A stretch of 45,990 nucleotides of DNA from an uncultured Oscillospiraceae bacterium (GCA_934553255.1 CAKTEZ010000012.1:1-45990); one strand, 5' to 3'. Shown: positions 21,879 through 30,395, counted from the first letter of the stretch. Notes: generated from the sequence alone by a model not told the origin. Program-made: numbers and translations.

Positions 21879-23678
21879 ATGACGATTTTTAACTTTATTT
21901 CCCTCTTTGGCGGGCTGGCGCTGTTTCTCTACGGTATGCAGCTCATGGGAGACGGCCTGAAAAAGGGTTCGTCCGACGCGCTCAAGGCGGCGATGGAAAA
22001 GGTGACGAACAACCCGCTCGTCGGCTTTCTTCTCGGCCTTGCGGTCACGGCGGTCATTCAAAGCTCGACGGCGACCATCGTGCTTACCTCGGGTCTTGTC
22101 GGCGCGGGCGTGTTGACGCTGCACCAGTCCATCGGCATTATCCTCGGCGCGAACGTCGGCACGACCATCACGGGCCAGATCATCCGTCTGCTCGATCTGA
22201 ACGCCGACGGCGGGGCGTGGCTGAACCTATTCAAGCCCTCCACGCTCGCACCTCTTGCCGCCGTTGCGGGCATTCTTTTCATCATGGCGATCAAAACGAA
22301 GCACAGCGACACCATCGGCAGCATCACGATGGGCTTCGGCGTTCTCTTCACGGGCCTGCTTAACATGACGGCGGCGGTCAGTCCGCTCTCGTCCTCGCCG
22401 ACCTTTGCACAGATGTTTACGGGACTCGCCGATGCGCCGGTGCTGGGCTTTCTCGCCGGTACGGGCGTGGCGTTCCTCATCCAAAGCTCCTCGGCGACCA
22501 TCGGTATCCTGCAGGCGCTTTCGATGACGGGCGCGCTGACCTTCGGCTCGGTTTACGCCATCATCATCGGTGTGAACATCGGCGACTGCGTGACCACCGC
22601 CATCGTCTGCTCCATCGGCTCCAAGGCGGACGCCAAGCGCACGGGCATCATTCACATCATCTTCAACCTCTGCGCCTCTGTCATCATCATCACGGTGCTG
22701 ACCGTGCTGCACCACATGGGGCTGCTCGACAGCCTGTGGGGACAGACGATGACCTCCGGCACCATCGCGAACGTCCACACCATTTTTCGCCTGTCCACCG
22801 CTGTTTTGCTGCTTCCGGTGTGCGGACGGTTTGAACGCCTTTCCCGCCGCATCGTTAAGGACGATCCGCAGGTCGGCGAGAACGTGGATCACGAGCTTTC
22901 CCAACTCGACGAAAAGTTTTTTGCCTCGCCCGCGCTGGCGCTTTCCGCCGCGTCGGACGCGATCAGCGCCATGGCGCGGCTCTCGCGCAGCGGCGTGATG
23001 AGCGCGCTGGATGTGCTGTGCAGCTACGACCAACACAAGATCGACATTATCAATCAGAACGAGGATCATATCGACGCGTTGGCGGACAGCGTGGACAATT
23101 ACCTCATCAAACTCTCCAGCCATGTGCCGACCGGTCACGGCAACGACCTGCTGAACTATTACATTCAATGCTTCTCCGAGTTTGAGCGCATCGGCGACTA
23201 TGCCGTGAACCTCACGGAGAACGCCGCCGAGCTTCGTACAAAGGGGATCGAGTTTTCTCAGACGGCGCAGCAGGAGCTGGATGTTCTCGGTCAGGCGCTC
23301 TGCGAGATCATGGACTACGCCTACCGCAGCTTCACCGCCGTGGACGCGCAGACCGCCCGCCGCATCGAGCCGGTGGAGGAGGTCGTGGACGACATGGTGG
23401 CGACGCTCCGCGCGAACCATATCCGCCGTCTGCGCGACGGACAGTGTACGGTCTACGCGGGCCTGGTGTTCCTCGATATTCTTATCAATGCCGAGCGTAT
23501 CGCCGACCAATGCTCCAACCTCGGCGTTTACACCATTTCGCAGTTTGACCCCACGGTCATGAACAGCCATCACGAGTATATCCACCGCCTGCATCAGGGC
23601 AACGACCCCGTGTTCAACCGCGAGTATCAGGAAAAGCACGACAAATATTTCGGCATGCTTGGCATGGTCCGCGAGTAA
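21879..23678 (+). CDS. Na/Pi cotransporter family protein with PhoU-like domain
   Basis: The 599-aa protein of the PNaS family imports phosphate with sodium, or exports it (YjbB-type). Two inverted Na/Pi repeats carry the QSST or QSSS signature: AVIQSSTATIVLTSG (about residues 59-73) and FLIQSSSATIGILQA (about 204-218), each followed by GANVGTT or GVNIGDC. Hydrophobic helices fill residues 1-310. A cytosolic helical PhoU-like domain follows (about 340-590) with a repeated LL.YYIQCFSEFERIGDYA-type motif and INAERIADQCSN, typical of PhoU metal-binding helices. It starts at the ATG at 21879 after a GAAGATTGGTGAAG leader that has only a modest RBS (GGTG). It is transcribed alone. Confidence 0.9.
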   Translation: MTIFNFISLFGGLALFLYGMQLMGDGLKKGSSDALKAAMEKVTNNPLVGFLLGLAVTAVIQSSTATIVLTSGLVGAGVLTLHQSIGIILGANVGTTITGQIIRLLDLNADGGAWLNLFKPSTLAPLAAVAGILFIMAIKTKHSDTIGSITMGFGVLFTGLLNMTAAVSPLSSSPTFAQMFTGLADAPVLGFLAGTGVAFLIQSSSATIGILQALSMTGALTFGSVYAIIIGVNIGDCVTTAIVCSIGSKADAKRTGIIHIIFNLCASVIIITVLTVLHHMGLLDSLWGQTMTSGTIANVHTIFRLSTAVLLLPVCGRFERLSRRIVKDDPQVGENVDHELSQLDEKFFASPALALSAASDAISAMARLSRSGVMSALDVLCSYDQHKIDIINQNEDHIDALADSVDNYLIKLSSHVPTGHGNDLLNYYIQCFSEFERIGDYAVNLTENAAELRTKGIEFSQTAQQELDVLGQALCEIMDYAYRSFTAVDAQTARRIEPVEEVVDDMVATLRANHIRRLRDGQCTVYAGLVFLDILINAERIADQCSNLGVYTISQFDPTVMNSHHEYIHRLHQGNDPVFNREYQEKHDKYFGMLGMVRE

Positions 23679-23698
23679 AACGATCTGATAAAGGATGC

Positions 23699-23729
23699 AA
23701 AAAAGCGCCGCAGCCGCGGCGCTTTTTTT
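23699..23729. terminator. bidirectional intrinsic terminator
   Basis: AAAAAAGCGCCGC-AGCC-GCGGCGCTTTTTTT is a 13-bp perfect stem with A and T tracts. It lies between the converging Na/Pi and DHHW genes. Confidence 0.9.
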
Positions 23730-23734
23730 GACGA

Positions 23735-24835
23735 TTATTTCAGCGTTTCGCTGTTGTTGAGGACCGCCGCGCTGTAGAGCAGCAGTACATCCTGCCCGTG
23801 GAAGTCCAGCAGCTTTCCGAGTTGGGCGGCGGGGAGGTAACGGATGTCTACCAGAGTGATCCTCGCGTAGCCCTCCGCGAGCAGAGGAGCGAGGGAGCTG
23901 CCGAACGAATCGCGGAACACGATCAACTCACGGTCCGTCGCGGCGTTTGGGTTCTCGATGCTCAGCAGGGAAACCGAGCCGGAGAGAAACAACTCGTAGG
24001 GGTCGTTTCCCGCGCCCTTTTCCATGTCATACACCGCGCCCGTTTTGCCGGTCTCGTAGTTGTAGACCGCACACTTCTCCAGCGTTTCACTCGTGAGATA
24101 GCGCAGCTCGTCCGGCTCCATCGGCAGCGCCGCATAGCCGCAGTATACGCCGTAATAGGGACGGTCCAGCAGGTTTTCTGTGTATTCGCCCGTGAGCGTT
24201 ACGCCCATCTGCCGCGCGAGATAGGCGGCGACGGAGGGCAGACGCTCCTGCCGCCAATGCGAGTCCGTGCGGTAGTAGTCCTCGATGGAAAGCTGATTGT
24301 AGAGGTTGATATAAGAGGCAAACTCCGTCTGCCCGCGCAGACGCTCCGTCAATGCGTCATAGTCTGGCGCGGGATAGCCGTTCGCCTCGGCGAGAAAATA
24401 GTTCTTGTCGGGAATAATGGAGAGGTAGACCTTCGAGCCGCTCTCCTTCAGATAATTGTCGTAGAGGTAGAGGAAGCGCCCGGCGGCGTGCGAAACGGAG
24501 TCCTCGTTGAGCGGACGGTCAAGCTTGGCGGCATAGCCGTCCACAAGATATACGCCGTTGTTGTCAAGCTGACGGAACACATATCGTCCTGTCAGCGCCT
24601 TGAGGGTGCGCCAGTCCTCGCGCAGAGGGAACTGGTCGAGCGCGTAGCTTTCAAAGTCCGACATGAATTTGCCGCTGAGTACGGTGTCCGCGCGTACGGT
24701 GGGAAATTGTGTGAGCCGCCGCCGCTCGCTCAGAGAGATGCGGTCCGCGGGCTTTACCGCCGCCCAAACGCCGAAGCCGAAGACAAAGGCGGCGAGAAGC
24801 GTGACGGTAACGATATTCTTAAGCTTTCGGTTCAT
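23735..24835 (-). CDS. DHHW-family protein (AlgJ-like, O-acetylation accessory)
   Basis: The 366-aa protein has one N-terminal membrane helix (about residues 10-28, VTVTLLAAFVFGFGVWAAV) and an extracytoplasmic SGNH-hydrolase-like domain. TDSHWRQE (about residue 193) is the DHHW-like catalytic box, and FRDSFGSSLAPLL (about 306-318) holds the conserved Ser and Asp. Proteins of this kind work with MBOAT acyltransferases to acetylate exported polysaccharides. Two ATGs and a GTG stand in tandem after AAGGAGG; the ATG at 24835 has the best spacing (7 bp), and the others would add one or two residues. It is the last gene of the minus-strand operon, seven bases after the MBOAT stop. Confidence 0.82.
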   Translation of the reverse strand: MNRKLKNIVTVTLLAAFVFGFGVWAAVKPADRISLSERRRLTQFPTVRADTVLSGKFMSDFESYALDQFPLREDWRTLKALTGRYVFRQLDNNGVYLVDGYAAKLDRPLNEDSVSHAAGRFLYLYDNYLKESGSKVYLSIIPDKNYFLAEANGYPAPDYDALTERLRGQTEFASYINLYNQLSIEDYYRTDSHWRQERLPSVAAYLARQMGVTLTGEYTENLLDRPYYGVYCGYAALPMEPDELRYLTSETLEKCAVYNYETGKTGAVYDMEKGAGNDPYELFLSGSVSLLSIENPNAATDRELIVFRDSFGSSLAPLLAEGYARITLVDIRYLPAAQLGKLLDFHGQDVLLLYSAAVLNNSETLK

Positions 24836-24847
24836 CATCACGCCTCC

Positions 24848-26251
24848 TTAAAAACGGAAATACAGAAACGGGTTGAACGAGCCGTCTACAAGGTAGGCGG
24901 TCGAAACGGCAAGGATCGCCGCGAGCGCGAGCGGCTCCAGTACATCAACGACTGCCGCGCCCGTCCTCGTTGCGGCGAGACGCTCCACCGCCCGCTTCGG
25001 CAGCGGCGTCGCGCCGACGATGCCGATGAGAAAGACCGCGGCGAAGCTCCGCAGATAGTAAAGACTGACGGTGTTGACCGCGCTCACACCTGCCGCGCCG
25101 AAGAGCACGCCGACGGTAGAAACGGCCTCGCGGATGCTGCCCGCGTCAAAGAGGACAAAGCTCACGATCACCAGCAGCAGGACATAGACGTGCTTCAGAA
25201 CGCGCGTTTTGGCGAGCGCCTTGCCGTACCACAGCTTTTCCGCCGTCAGGAACACGGCGAAGAAAAGTCCCCACAGCACGAAATTCCATGCCGCGCCGTG
25301 CCAGAGGCCGGTCAGCAGCCAGACCACGAGAATGTTCCGCAGCCACTTTATTTTGCTCACGCGGTTGCCGCCGAGCGGGATATACACATAGTCGCGGAAC
25401 CACGAGCCGAGGCTCATGTGCCAGCGCCTCCAGAACTCCGTGATGCTCGCAGAGATATAGGGATAGTCGAAGTTTTCGAGATAGCGGAAGCCGAAGATGC
25501 GCCCAAGCCCAATGGCCATGTCGCTGTAGCCGGAGAAGTCGAAATAGATGTTCAGCACGCAGGCGGCGGCATAGAGCCAGTAGAACAGCACGGAGCGGTC
25601 GGCGCTTGCCTTGAAGATCGTGATCAGCTCGAAGAATACATTTGCCAGCAGCACCTTCTTGCCCAGCCCCAGCACGAAGCGCCGCGCGCCGAGCGCAAGG
25701 TCGGAGAGGGTGGTGCGCCGGTCGGCGAGCTGCGCGGCGATGTCCGAATAGCGCACGATGGGGCCTGCGATGAGCTGTGGGAACATGGCGATGTAGGCCG
25801 CGAGGTCGATAAAGCTCCGCTGTGCCTTCGCTTCGCCGCGGTACACATCCACCACATAGCTGAGGATCTGAAATGTGTAGAAGCTGATGCCGATGGGCAG
25901 CGTCACATGGAGCAGCGGAAGATGCAGCCCCGTGAGCGCATTGAAGCCGGAGAGAAAGAAGTCCGCATACTTGCAGTAGCCTAACAGTCCAAGGCTGAGC
26001 GCGACCGAAAGTGTGAGAAATAGCCTTGCGCGGGCGCGGTCGGTCTGGTATTTTTCCACCAGGCGTCCGAACGCATAGCCCTGCACGATGGATACGAGCA
26101 TAAAGACGATGAACCTCGGCTCGCCCCACGCATAGAAAAAGAGGCTTGCGAGCAGCAGCACAGCGTTCCGCCACCGCGCAGGCGCGAGAAAATACAGCGC
26201 CAGCACGCACGGCAGGAAATAAAACAGAAAAGGGATACCGGAAAACAGCAT
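24848..26251 (-). CDS. MBOAT family O-acyltransferase (AlgI-like)
   Basis: The 467-aa polytopic membrane enzyme transfers acyl groups across the membrane to a carbohydrate acceptor. It has about 11 helices. The family blocks are VSIVQGYAFGRLV, YTFQILSYVVDVYRG, MFPQLIAGPIVRYSDI (about residues 150-165), FWRRWHMSLGSWFRDYVYIPLGGN (about 265-288), and LTGLWHGAAWNFVLWG with the catalytic His at about residue 313. This is the AlgI/DltB/PatA type rather than DltB proper, because no dlt genes are near. ACAAGGAGACATTCCT precedes the ATG. It is the second gene of the operon with an upstream lipoprotein and the downstream DHHW protein. Confidence 0.9.
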   Translation of the reverse strand: MLFSGIPFLFYFLPCVLALYFLAPARWRNAVLLLASLFFYAWGEPRFIVFMLVSIVQGYAFGRLVEKYQTDRARARLFLTLSVALSLGLLGYCKYADFFLSGFNALTGLHLPLLHVTLPIGISFYTFQILSYVVDVYRGEAKAQRSFIDLAAYIAMFPQLIAGPIVRYSDIAAQLADRRTTLSDLALGARRFVLGLGKKVLLANVFFELITIFKASADRSVLFYWLYAAACVLNIYFDFSGYSDMAIGLGRIFGFRYLENFDYPYISASITEFWRRWHMSLGSWFRDYVYIPLGGNRVSKIKWLRNILVVWLLTGLWHGAAWNFVLWGLFFAVFLTAEKLWYGKALAKTRVLKHVYVLLLVIVSFVLFDAGSIREAVSTVGVLFGAAGVSAVNTVSLYYLRSFAAVFLIGIVGATPLPKRAVERLAATRTGAAVVDVLEPLALAAILAVSTAYLVDGSFNPFLYFRF

Positions 26252-26277
26252 AGGAATGTCTCCTTGTTAAAATGGGA

Positions 26278-26305
26278 GCGCCCGCACGGCTTGGAGTGCG
26301 GGCGC
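26278..26305 (-). other. stable hairpin between lipoprotein and MBOAT genes
   Basis: GCGCCCGCAC-ggcttgga-GTGCGGGCGC is a perfect 10-bp stem. On the minus strand it is followed by TCCCATTTTAAC, not a true T-tract. It may attenuate or process the message, lowering MBOAT-DHHW relative to the lipoprotein. Confidence 0.6.
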
Positions 26306-26316
26306 TGCGGAGAAAC

Positions 26317-26949
26317 TCAGGCGATAGGGGCGAAGGCAGCGGGACCGTCGATGGGAAGCTCATCGGACCAATCGCCGCCGCCGGCCTGAATGGCCTCATC
26401 GTAGGCGACGGAACCGTCGGCATAGGCGGAGAGCAGCTTGTCGCGGAAGGTGTTCACCAGATCCTCGCTGCCGTACATGGAAACGACATAGTTCTCCAGC
26501 GTGAAGATGACCAGCTTATCGGGGAAGCCGCACATCCACTGCTTGCTCTGAACGGCGTTGCGGATGTCCTCGGTAAGCTTCGCCGTGTCGTCGGCGTTCT
26601 TGACGCGCAGCGCGCCGCAGGTGAAGGTGTTCATGTTCATCATGTGCATGAGAGAGGCGGCGTCGTCGAGGAGCGCCGCATCGTCCGCGGGGACGGAGAG
26701 CAGGTAGCTCAGGTTGTCCGCGTTGGAAAGGTCGAACTTTCCGGGGGCATCGTCTACGCTGTTGTCGTAGTCACCGCCTGCGGCGGGGAACTTCTCCTCG
26801 TCCGTGTAGCTGCTCCACACGGTCTCAAGCAGCGTGAGAGAGTCGGCGGGGGCGGTGGACGCATCGTCCTTCCGGTCGGTCGTTTTGCCGCAGGCCATCA
26901 GGGAAAGCGCCATGACAAGGGCGAGAAGAAGGGAAAGTGTTCTTTTCAT
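26317..26949 (-). CDS. putative lipoprotein associated with the MBOAT-DHHW unit
   Basis: The 210-aa protein starts at the ATG at 26949 with AAGGAGATC upstream; a longer in-frame extension to 27021 lacks support. MKRTLSLLLALVMALSLMAC is a clear lipoprotein signal with the lipobox LMAC (Cys20). The mature part is acidic and has no cofactor motif that I can name. In clostridial genomes a small lipoprotein of this layout, often carrying DUF4358, sits next to MBOAT and DHHW genes, and the C-terminal half (GFPDKLVIFTLENYVVSMYG) is compatible with that, but I cannot confirm the family. It leads the operon, so it is probably needed in the same surface modification. Confidence 0.75.
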   Translation of the reverse strand: MKRTLSLLLALVMALSLMACGKTTDRKDDASTAPADSLTLLETVWSSYTDEEKFPAAGGDYDNSVDDAPGKFDLSNADNLSYLLSVPADDAALLDDAASLMHMMNMNTFTCGALRVKNADDTAKLTEDIRNAVQSKQWMCGFPDKLVIFTLENYVVSMYGSEDLVNTFRDKLLSAYADGSVAYDEAIQAGGGDWSDELPIDGPAAFAPIA

Positions 26950-27042
26950 GTGGATCAGATCTCCTTGAAAAATGTATTTGTCGGTCACAGAGGTGACGCT
27001 CTGGTAGTCATAGACGAGCAAAGCCGGAAAAAGGTTCCCGTA

Positions 27043-27071
27043 ATTTTACAGGAAATTTCTGCTTTTGTCAA
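27043..27071 (-). promoter_or_regulatory. promoter of the lipoprotein-MBOAT-DHHW operon
   Basis: On the minus strand TTGACA (27066-27071), a 17-bp spacer and TAAAAT (27043-27048) are present. It is divergent from the xdhC promoter 20 bp away, so shared regulation is possible. Confidence 0.7.
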
Positions 27072-27090
27072 AGGCGGCGCTGGGAGATGC

Positions 27091-27119
27091 TTGCATTGAC
27101 GCCGAAACATTGTTATAAT
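27091..27119 (+). promoter_or_regulatory. promoter of the xdhC-yqeC-yqeB operon
   Basis: TTGCAT (27091-27096), a 17-bp spacer and a perfect TATAAT (27114-27119) lie 33 bp before the xdhC start. Confidence 0.7.
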
Positions 27120-27152
27120 ACCCCAAAAATATTCTTTAAAAAGGATAACGCG

Positions 27153-28136
27153 ATGAGAGAAATTCTGAACGGAATGCTCGCCGCCCTGACGCGCGGCGAG
27201 GACACGATGCTTTGCAGCATTCTGGCTGCCGACGGCTCGTCCCCGCGCGGCGCAGGCGCACACATGGCGGTCTTTGCCGACGGCACGGCGCTCGGCACGG
27301 TCGGCGGCGGCGCGGTGGAGAGGCAGTCCATCGCCCTCGCGCAGAAGCTGCTGCACGAGAAGCGGGACGCGCTGCGCCGCTTTGCGCTTCACCCCGAGGC
27401 GGAAAACGGCACGGGCATGGTCTGCGGCGGCGATGTGACGATCTGCTTTCAGCGTTTTACGCCTGCCGATACCGCGGCGGCAGACACGCTGCGCGTATGG
27501 CGCGACGCGCTGGGCAGCGGGAAAAATGTCTGGCTCTATCTTGCCCTCGATGGGGAGAAGGTATGCGAGTTCCGCATCCTCACGGCGGGCGACCTGTGCC
27601 ACGGCGGCGAGGGCTTTTTTACCGCCAGACCCTATTGGGACGGGAAGATCTTCGTCGAGCCTGTTGTCCATGCGGGGCGGGTCTACCTTTTCGGCGGCGG
27701 TCATGTCGGCCGCGCCCTCATTCCGGTCCTGAGTTATGTGGGCTTTGAGGTCATCGTGTTCGATGACCGCGAGGAGCTGGCAAAGGCGGAGCATTTCCCC
27801 ACGGCGCGCGAGGTCCTGCTGGGCGATTTTCGCCGCATTTTTGATAGGGTGTCGCTGACTGCCGATGACTACGCCGTGGTCATGACCCCCGGCCATCAGG
27901 CAGATTATGAGATACTGGAGCAGGTGCTGCGGACAGAGGCGACCTACATCGGCTGCATCGGCAGCCGGAGGAAGGTCGCGCTCACACGCGAGAGGCTTGC
28001 CGCGGCAGGCTTTTCGCCAGCGGACATCGACCGTATCCATGCGCCCATCGGTCTGCCTATTCTCGCCGAAACGCCGGAGGAGATCGCTGTGAGCATTGCC
28101 GCCGAGATGATCCGCCACCGCGCAGAGCATTTGTGA
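27153..28136 (+). CDS. xdhC: XdhC/CoxI-family molybdenum hydroxylase maturation protein
   Basis: The 327-aa protein is a chaperone that binds and sulfurates the molybdopterin cofactor before insertion into xanthine dehydrogenase-type enzymes. The N-terminal XdhC part (about residues 10-80) has the Cys-, Gly- and Glu-containing SSPRGAGAHMAVF and TVGGGAVE. The C-terminal Rossmann domain starts at about residue 175 with VYLFGGGHVGRAL and continues with TPGHQADYEIL and YIGCIGSRRK. The start is the ATG at 27153 with AAAGGATAACG before it. In this genome the partners YqeC and YqeB directly follow, which points to selenium-dependent rather than ordinary molybdenum hydroxylases. Confidence 0.88.
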   Translation: MREILNGMLAALTRGEDTMLCSILAADGSSPRGAGAHMAVFADGTALGTVGGGAVERQSIALAQKLLHEKRDALRRFALHPEAENGTGMVCGGDVTICFQRFTPADTAAADTLRVWRDALGSGKNVWLYLALDGEKVCEFRILTAGDLCHGGEGFFTARPYWDGKIFVEPVVHAGRVYLFGGGHVGRALIPVLSYVGFEVIVFDDREELAKAEHFPTAREVLLGDFRRIFDRVSLTADDYAVVMTPGHQADYEILEQVLRTEATYIGCIGSRRKVALTRERLAAAGFSPADIDRIHAPIGLPILAETPEEIAVSIAAEMIRHRAEHL

Positions 28137-28155
28137 TATGTAAAGGAGTTTTACT

Positions 28156-28827
28156 GTGCAGATAGCGCCATTGTTGAATATTGGACGCGGCGTGACCGCG
28201 CTTATCGGCGGCGGGGGAAAAACGACGCTGCTCTATACGCTCACGGAGGAGCTGCGGAAAAAGGGAACGGTTATTCTTTGCACCTCGACCCACATCATGC
28301 GCCCGACGCAGTACGCGGTGCTGGAACGCGCGGGCGAAGCGGAGGTCTCTGCCGCGCTTGCCGCGCATGGCGCGGTCTGTGTCGGCGAGGCGGCGGAAGG
28401 CGGCAAGCTCACCGCACCGACGCTTTCCTTTGACACGCTCGCGCGGCTCGCGGACTATGTGCTGGTCGAGGCGGACGGTGCGAAGCGGCTTCCGCTCAAG
28501 GCGCACGCACCGCACGAACCCGCCGTTCCGTCGAACGCGCAGCGCGTCGTGCTGGTCGTGGGCGCGGACGGCTTCGGAAGACCCATTCGCACAGTCTGCC
28601 ACCGTCCGGAGCGATACGCCGCGCTCTGCGGCGCTTCAGAGGAGGCGTGCGTCACGCCGGAACTGGCGGCGGGGGCGATCCTTGCCGAGCGTCTCGGCGA
28701 CCGCGTTTACATCAACAAAGTCGAGTCGGTGGAGGACTACGATGCCGCTGCCGCGCTTGCCGCCCGCCTGACCTGTCCCGTCGCGGCGGGAAGCCTGCAC
28801 AAGGGGGTATACCTATGCTTACGCTGA
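28156..28827 (+). CDS. yqeC: selenium cofactor biosynthesis protein YqeC
   Basis: The 223-aa protein belongs to the YqeC family, putative P-loop proteins linked genetically to the selenium-containing cofactor of molybdenum hydroxylases. The P-loop IGGGGKTTLL is at about residues 17-26, followed by VILCTSTHIMRP, VLVEADGAKRLPLKAHAPHEP (the conserved acid-rich block, about 110-130) and VVGADGFGRP. The start is a GTG at 28156 behind TAAAGGAG. It overlaps the yqeB start by 13 bases. The exact reaction is not established in the family. Confidence 0.87.
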   Translation: MQIAPLLNIGRGVTALIGGGGKTTLLYTLTEELRKKGTVILCTSTHIMRPTQYAVLERAGEAEVSAALAAHGAVCVGEAAEGGKLTAPTLSFDTLARLADYVLVEADGAKRLPLKAHAPHEPAVPSNAQRVVLVVGADGFGRPIRTVCHRPERYAALCGASEEACVTPELAAGAILAERLGDRVYINKVESVEDYDAAAALAARLTCPVAAGSLHKGVYLCLR

Positions 28828-29612
28828 TCCGCGGGGCGGGAGACATCGCCACCGGTATCGCGCTGCGCCTGCGGCGCAGCGGCATCAAGGTCGTGATGAC
28901 CGACCTGACGCGTCCGACCGCCATTCGCCGCACGGTGGCGTTTTCGGAGGCTATTGTCCACGCGGAAGCAAGGGTCGAAGATATTACCGCGCGTTTTGCC
29001 GCAGACGCGGACGAGGCGCGCGTCCTGCTCACGCAGGGCATCGTTCCCGTGCTTGCCGACCCTGACTGCGCCTGCCGCGCCGCCCTGCGTCCCGATGCGC
29101 TCGTGGACGCCATTCTTGCCAAGCACAACCTCGGCACGCGCATCACCGACGCGCCAATCGTTGTCGGCGTCGGCCCCGGCTTCACGGCGGGGGAGGACTG
29201 TCATGCGGTCGTGGAGACCATGCGCGGTCACACGCTCGGCCGCGTCATCTACTCCGGCAGCGCGCTGCCGAACACCAATATCCCGGGACTCATCGGCGGC
29301 TTTGCGGGAGAGCGCGTGCTTCGCGCGCCCGCAGACGGTGAGTTCCGCTCGGCGCGTCGGATCGGCGATCTTGTCAAGGCGGGCGATGTGGCGGGGTACG
29401 TCGCGGGCGAGCCGATGGTCTGTACCATCGACGGCGTGCTGCGCGGCCTGATCGCCGACGGCGTTCCGGTCTGTAAGGGCATGAAGTCCGGCGACGTGGA
29501 TCCGCGCGGGAATATCGAAAACTGCTATACCGCGTCCGACAAGGCGCTTGCCGTCGGCGGCGGTGTGCTGGAAGCGCTGCTGCACCTGTCCGGCGCGTTA
29601 GAGGAGCGGTGA
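28815..29612 (+). CDS. yqeB: selenium-dependent molybdenum cofactor protein YqeB (EF2563 family)
   Basis: The 265-aa protein is of the EF2563/YqeB family, a marker of selenium-dependent molybdenum hydroxylase systems. It starts with LIRGAGDIATGIALRLRRSG (residues about 4-23), a Rossmann-type nucleotide loop, and continues with GVGPGFTAGEDCHAVVETMRGH and the C-terminal GMKSGDVDPRGNIENC and SDKALAVGGGVLEALL. The start is the ATG at 28815, 13 bases inside yqeC, preceded by GGGGGTAT. It is co-transcribed with xdhC and yqeC. SelD, which makes selenophosphate, and the hydroxylase itself are not in the window. Confidence 0.88.
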   Translation: MLTLIRGAGDIATGIALRLRRSGIKVVMTDLTRPTAIRRTVAFSEAIVHAEARVEDITARFAADADEARVLLTQGIVPVLADPDCACRAALRPDALVDAILAKHNLGTRITDAPIVVGVGPGFTAGEDCHAVVETMRGHTLGRVIYSGSALPNTNIPGLIGGFAGERVLRAPADGEFRSARRIGDLVKAGDVAGYVAGEPMVCTIDGVLRGLIADGVPVCKGMKSGDVDPRGNIENCYTASDKALAVGGGVLEALLHLSGALEER

Positions 29613-30250
29613 TGAGAAAGCTGCTGCTTGTCAACAACGAGCCGACGAGCGCTGACCGCGGCGAGATCGTCCGCGCCGCGGAATTGGGACTGCACGCGCC
29701 GCTGACCAACATCGGTGCGCTCTGCGCGAAGCTTGCCAAATTCGGCGAGGTCACGCTCGTACACCATACGCAGCTTTCTGCGCTTGCGTTTTCACCGGAT
29801 GCCGTCTTTCTGTCGGGCCGCTTCATGGACTGGGACCGAGCGCGTGTGGCGGAGCATTTTGCCGAGGAGCTTGCCCTCATTCGGCGGACAAGCGTCCCGC
29901 TCTTCGGCATCTGCGGCGGAATGCAGCTTATCGGTCTTGCTTTCGGCGCGCCGCTCGTCTATCCGGGCGAGAGGTACGAGGAGTTCGGCTTTCTTCCGCA
30001 GACGGTCGTCGAGCGCCACCCGCTGCTTGACGGACTGGGAGAGGCGCTTTGCTGCTTTGAGCATCACCGCGGGCAGCTTGCCGCCGTGCCGGAGGGCTTC
30101 CGTCTGCTCGCCGCACGGGAGACCTGCCGCGTCCAGATGCTCGCGCATAGGTCGCGCCCCATTTTCGGCACGCAGTTCCATCCGGAGCTGCAGGACGAAG
30201 CGCATCGGGACGGACAGCGCATACTGGAAAACTTCTTCCGACTGTATTGA
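29612..30250 (+). CDS. class I glutamine amidotransferase-like protein
   Basis: The 212-aa protein is a stand-alone class I glutaminase. The nucleophile is Cys101 (FGICGGMQLIGLAFG), with His190 and Glu192 in QFHPELQD completing the triad. HHRGQLAAVPEGF and the EFGF block around residue 128 fit GATase families such as PuuD-like enzymes. Before the nucleophile, where many members have a PGGP or SGGP turn, this one has LSGRFMDWDR, so the substrate pocket differs. The ATG overlaps the last base of the yqeB stop (TGATG), with GAGGAG five bases ahead. No synthetase partner or other subunit is fused or adjacent. The acceptor is unknown; the operon position suggests a role near molybdenum or selenium cofactor chemistry. 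Confidence 0.78.
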   Translation: MRKLLLVNNEPTSADRGEIVRAAELGLHAPLTNIGALCAKLAKFGEVTLVHHTQLSALAFSPDAVFLSGRFMDWDRARVAEHFAEELALIRRTSVPLFGICGGMQLIGLAFGAPLVYPGERYEEFGFLPQTVVERHPLLDGLGEALCCFEHHRGQLAAVPEGFRLLAARETCRVQMLAHRSRPIFGTQFHPELQDEAHRDGQRILENFFRLY

Positions 30251-30261
30251 ATTATTTGCGT

Positions 30262-30287
30262 GAAGAGCCGCCGATAGGCGGCTCTTC
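30262..30287 (+). terminator. hairpin terminator of the xdhC operon
   Basis: GAAGAGCCGCC-GATA-GGCGGCTCTTC is an 11-bp perfect stem. The following CTGCTTGTC is only modestly T-rich. Confidence 0.6.
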
Positions 30288-30333
30288 CTGCTTGTCGGGA
30301 GCAGCCCTTCGGTACGCGGCTTCCTGCTGCCGC

Positions 30334-30363
30334 GGCATAAGCGGCGCGCGCGGCGCATAGACT
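30334..30363 (+). promoter_or_regulatory. possible sigma-E-type promoter of the M23/M50 pair
   Basis: GGCATAA (30334-30340) and CATAGACT (30356-30363) resemble the B. subtilis sigma-E consensus (ATA at -35 and CATACAnT at -10) with 16 bp between ATA and CATA. In B. subtilis the spoIVF operon is sigma-E-dependent. The match is partial and no sigma-A promoter is obvious here. Confidence 0.4.
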
Positions 30364-30395
30364 GTCCCAAAACAAAAACAGGGGAGGAACGGACT

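Noticed and set aside
23798..25984. Plus-strand open frame of about 728 codons across the DHHW/MBOAT genes
   Set aside because: It is the reverse image of two clear membrane-enzyme genes and has an unnatural Arg/Glu-rich composition.
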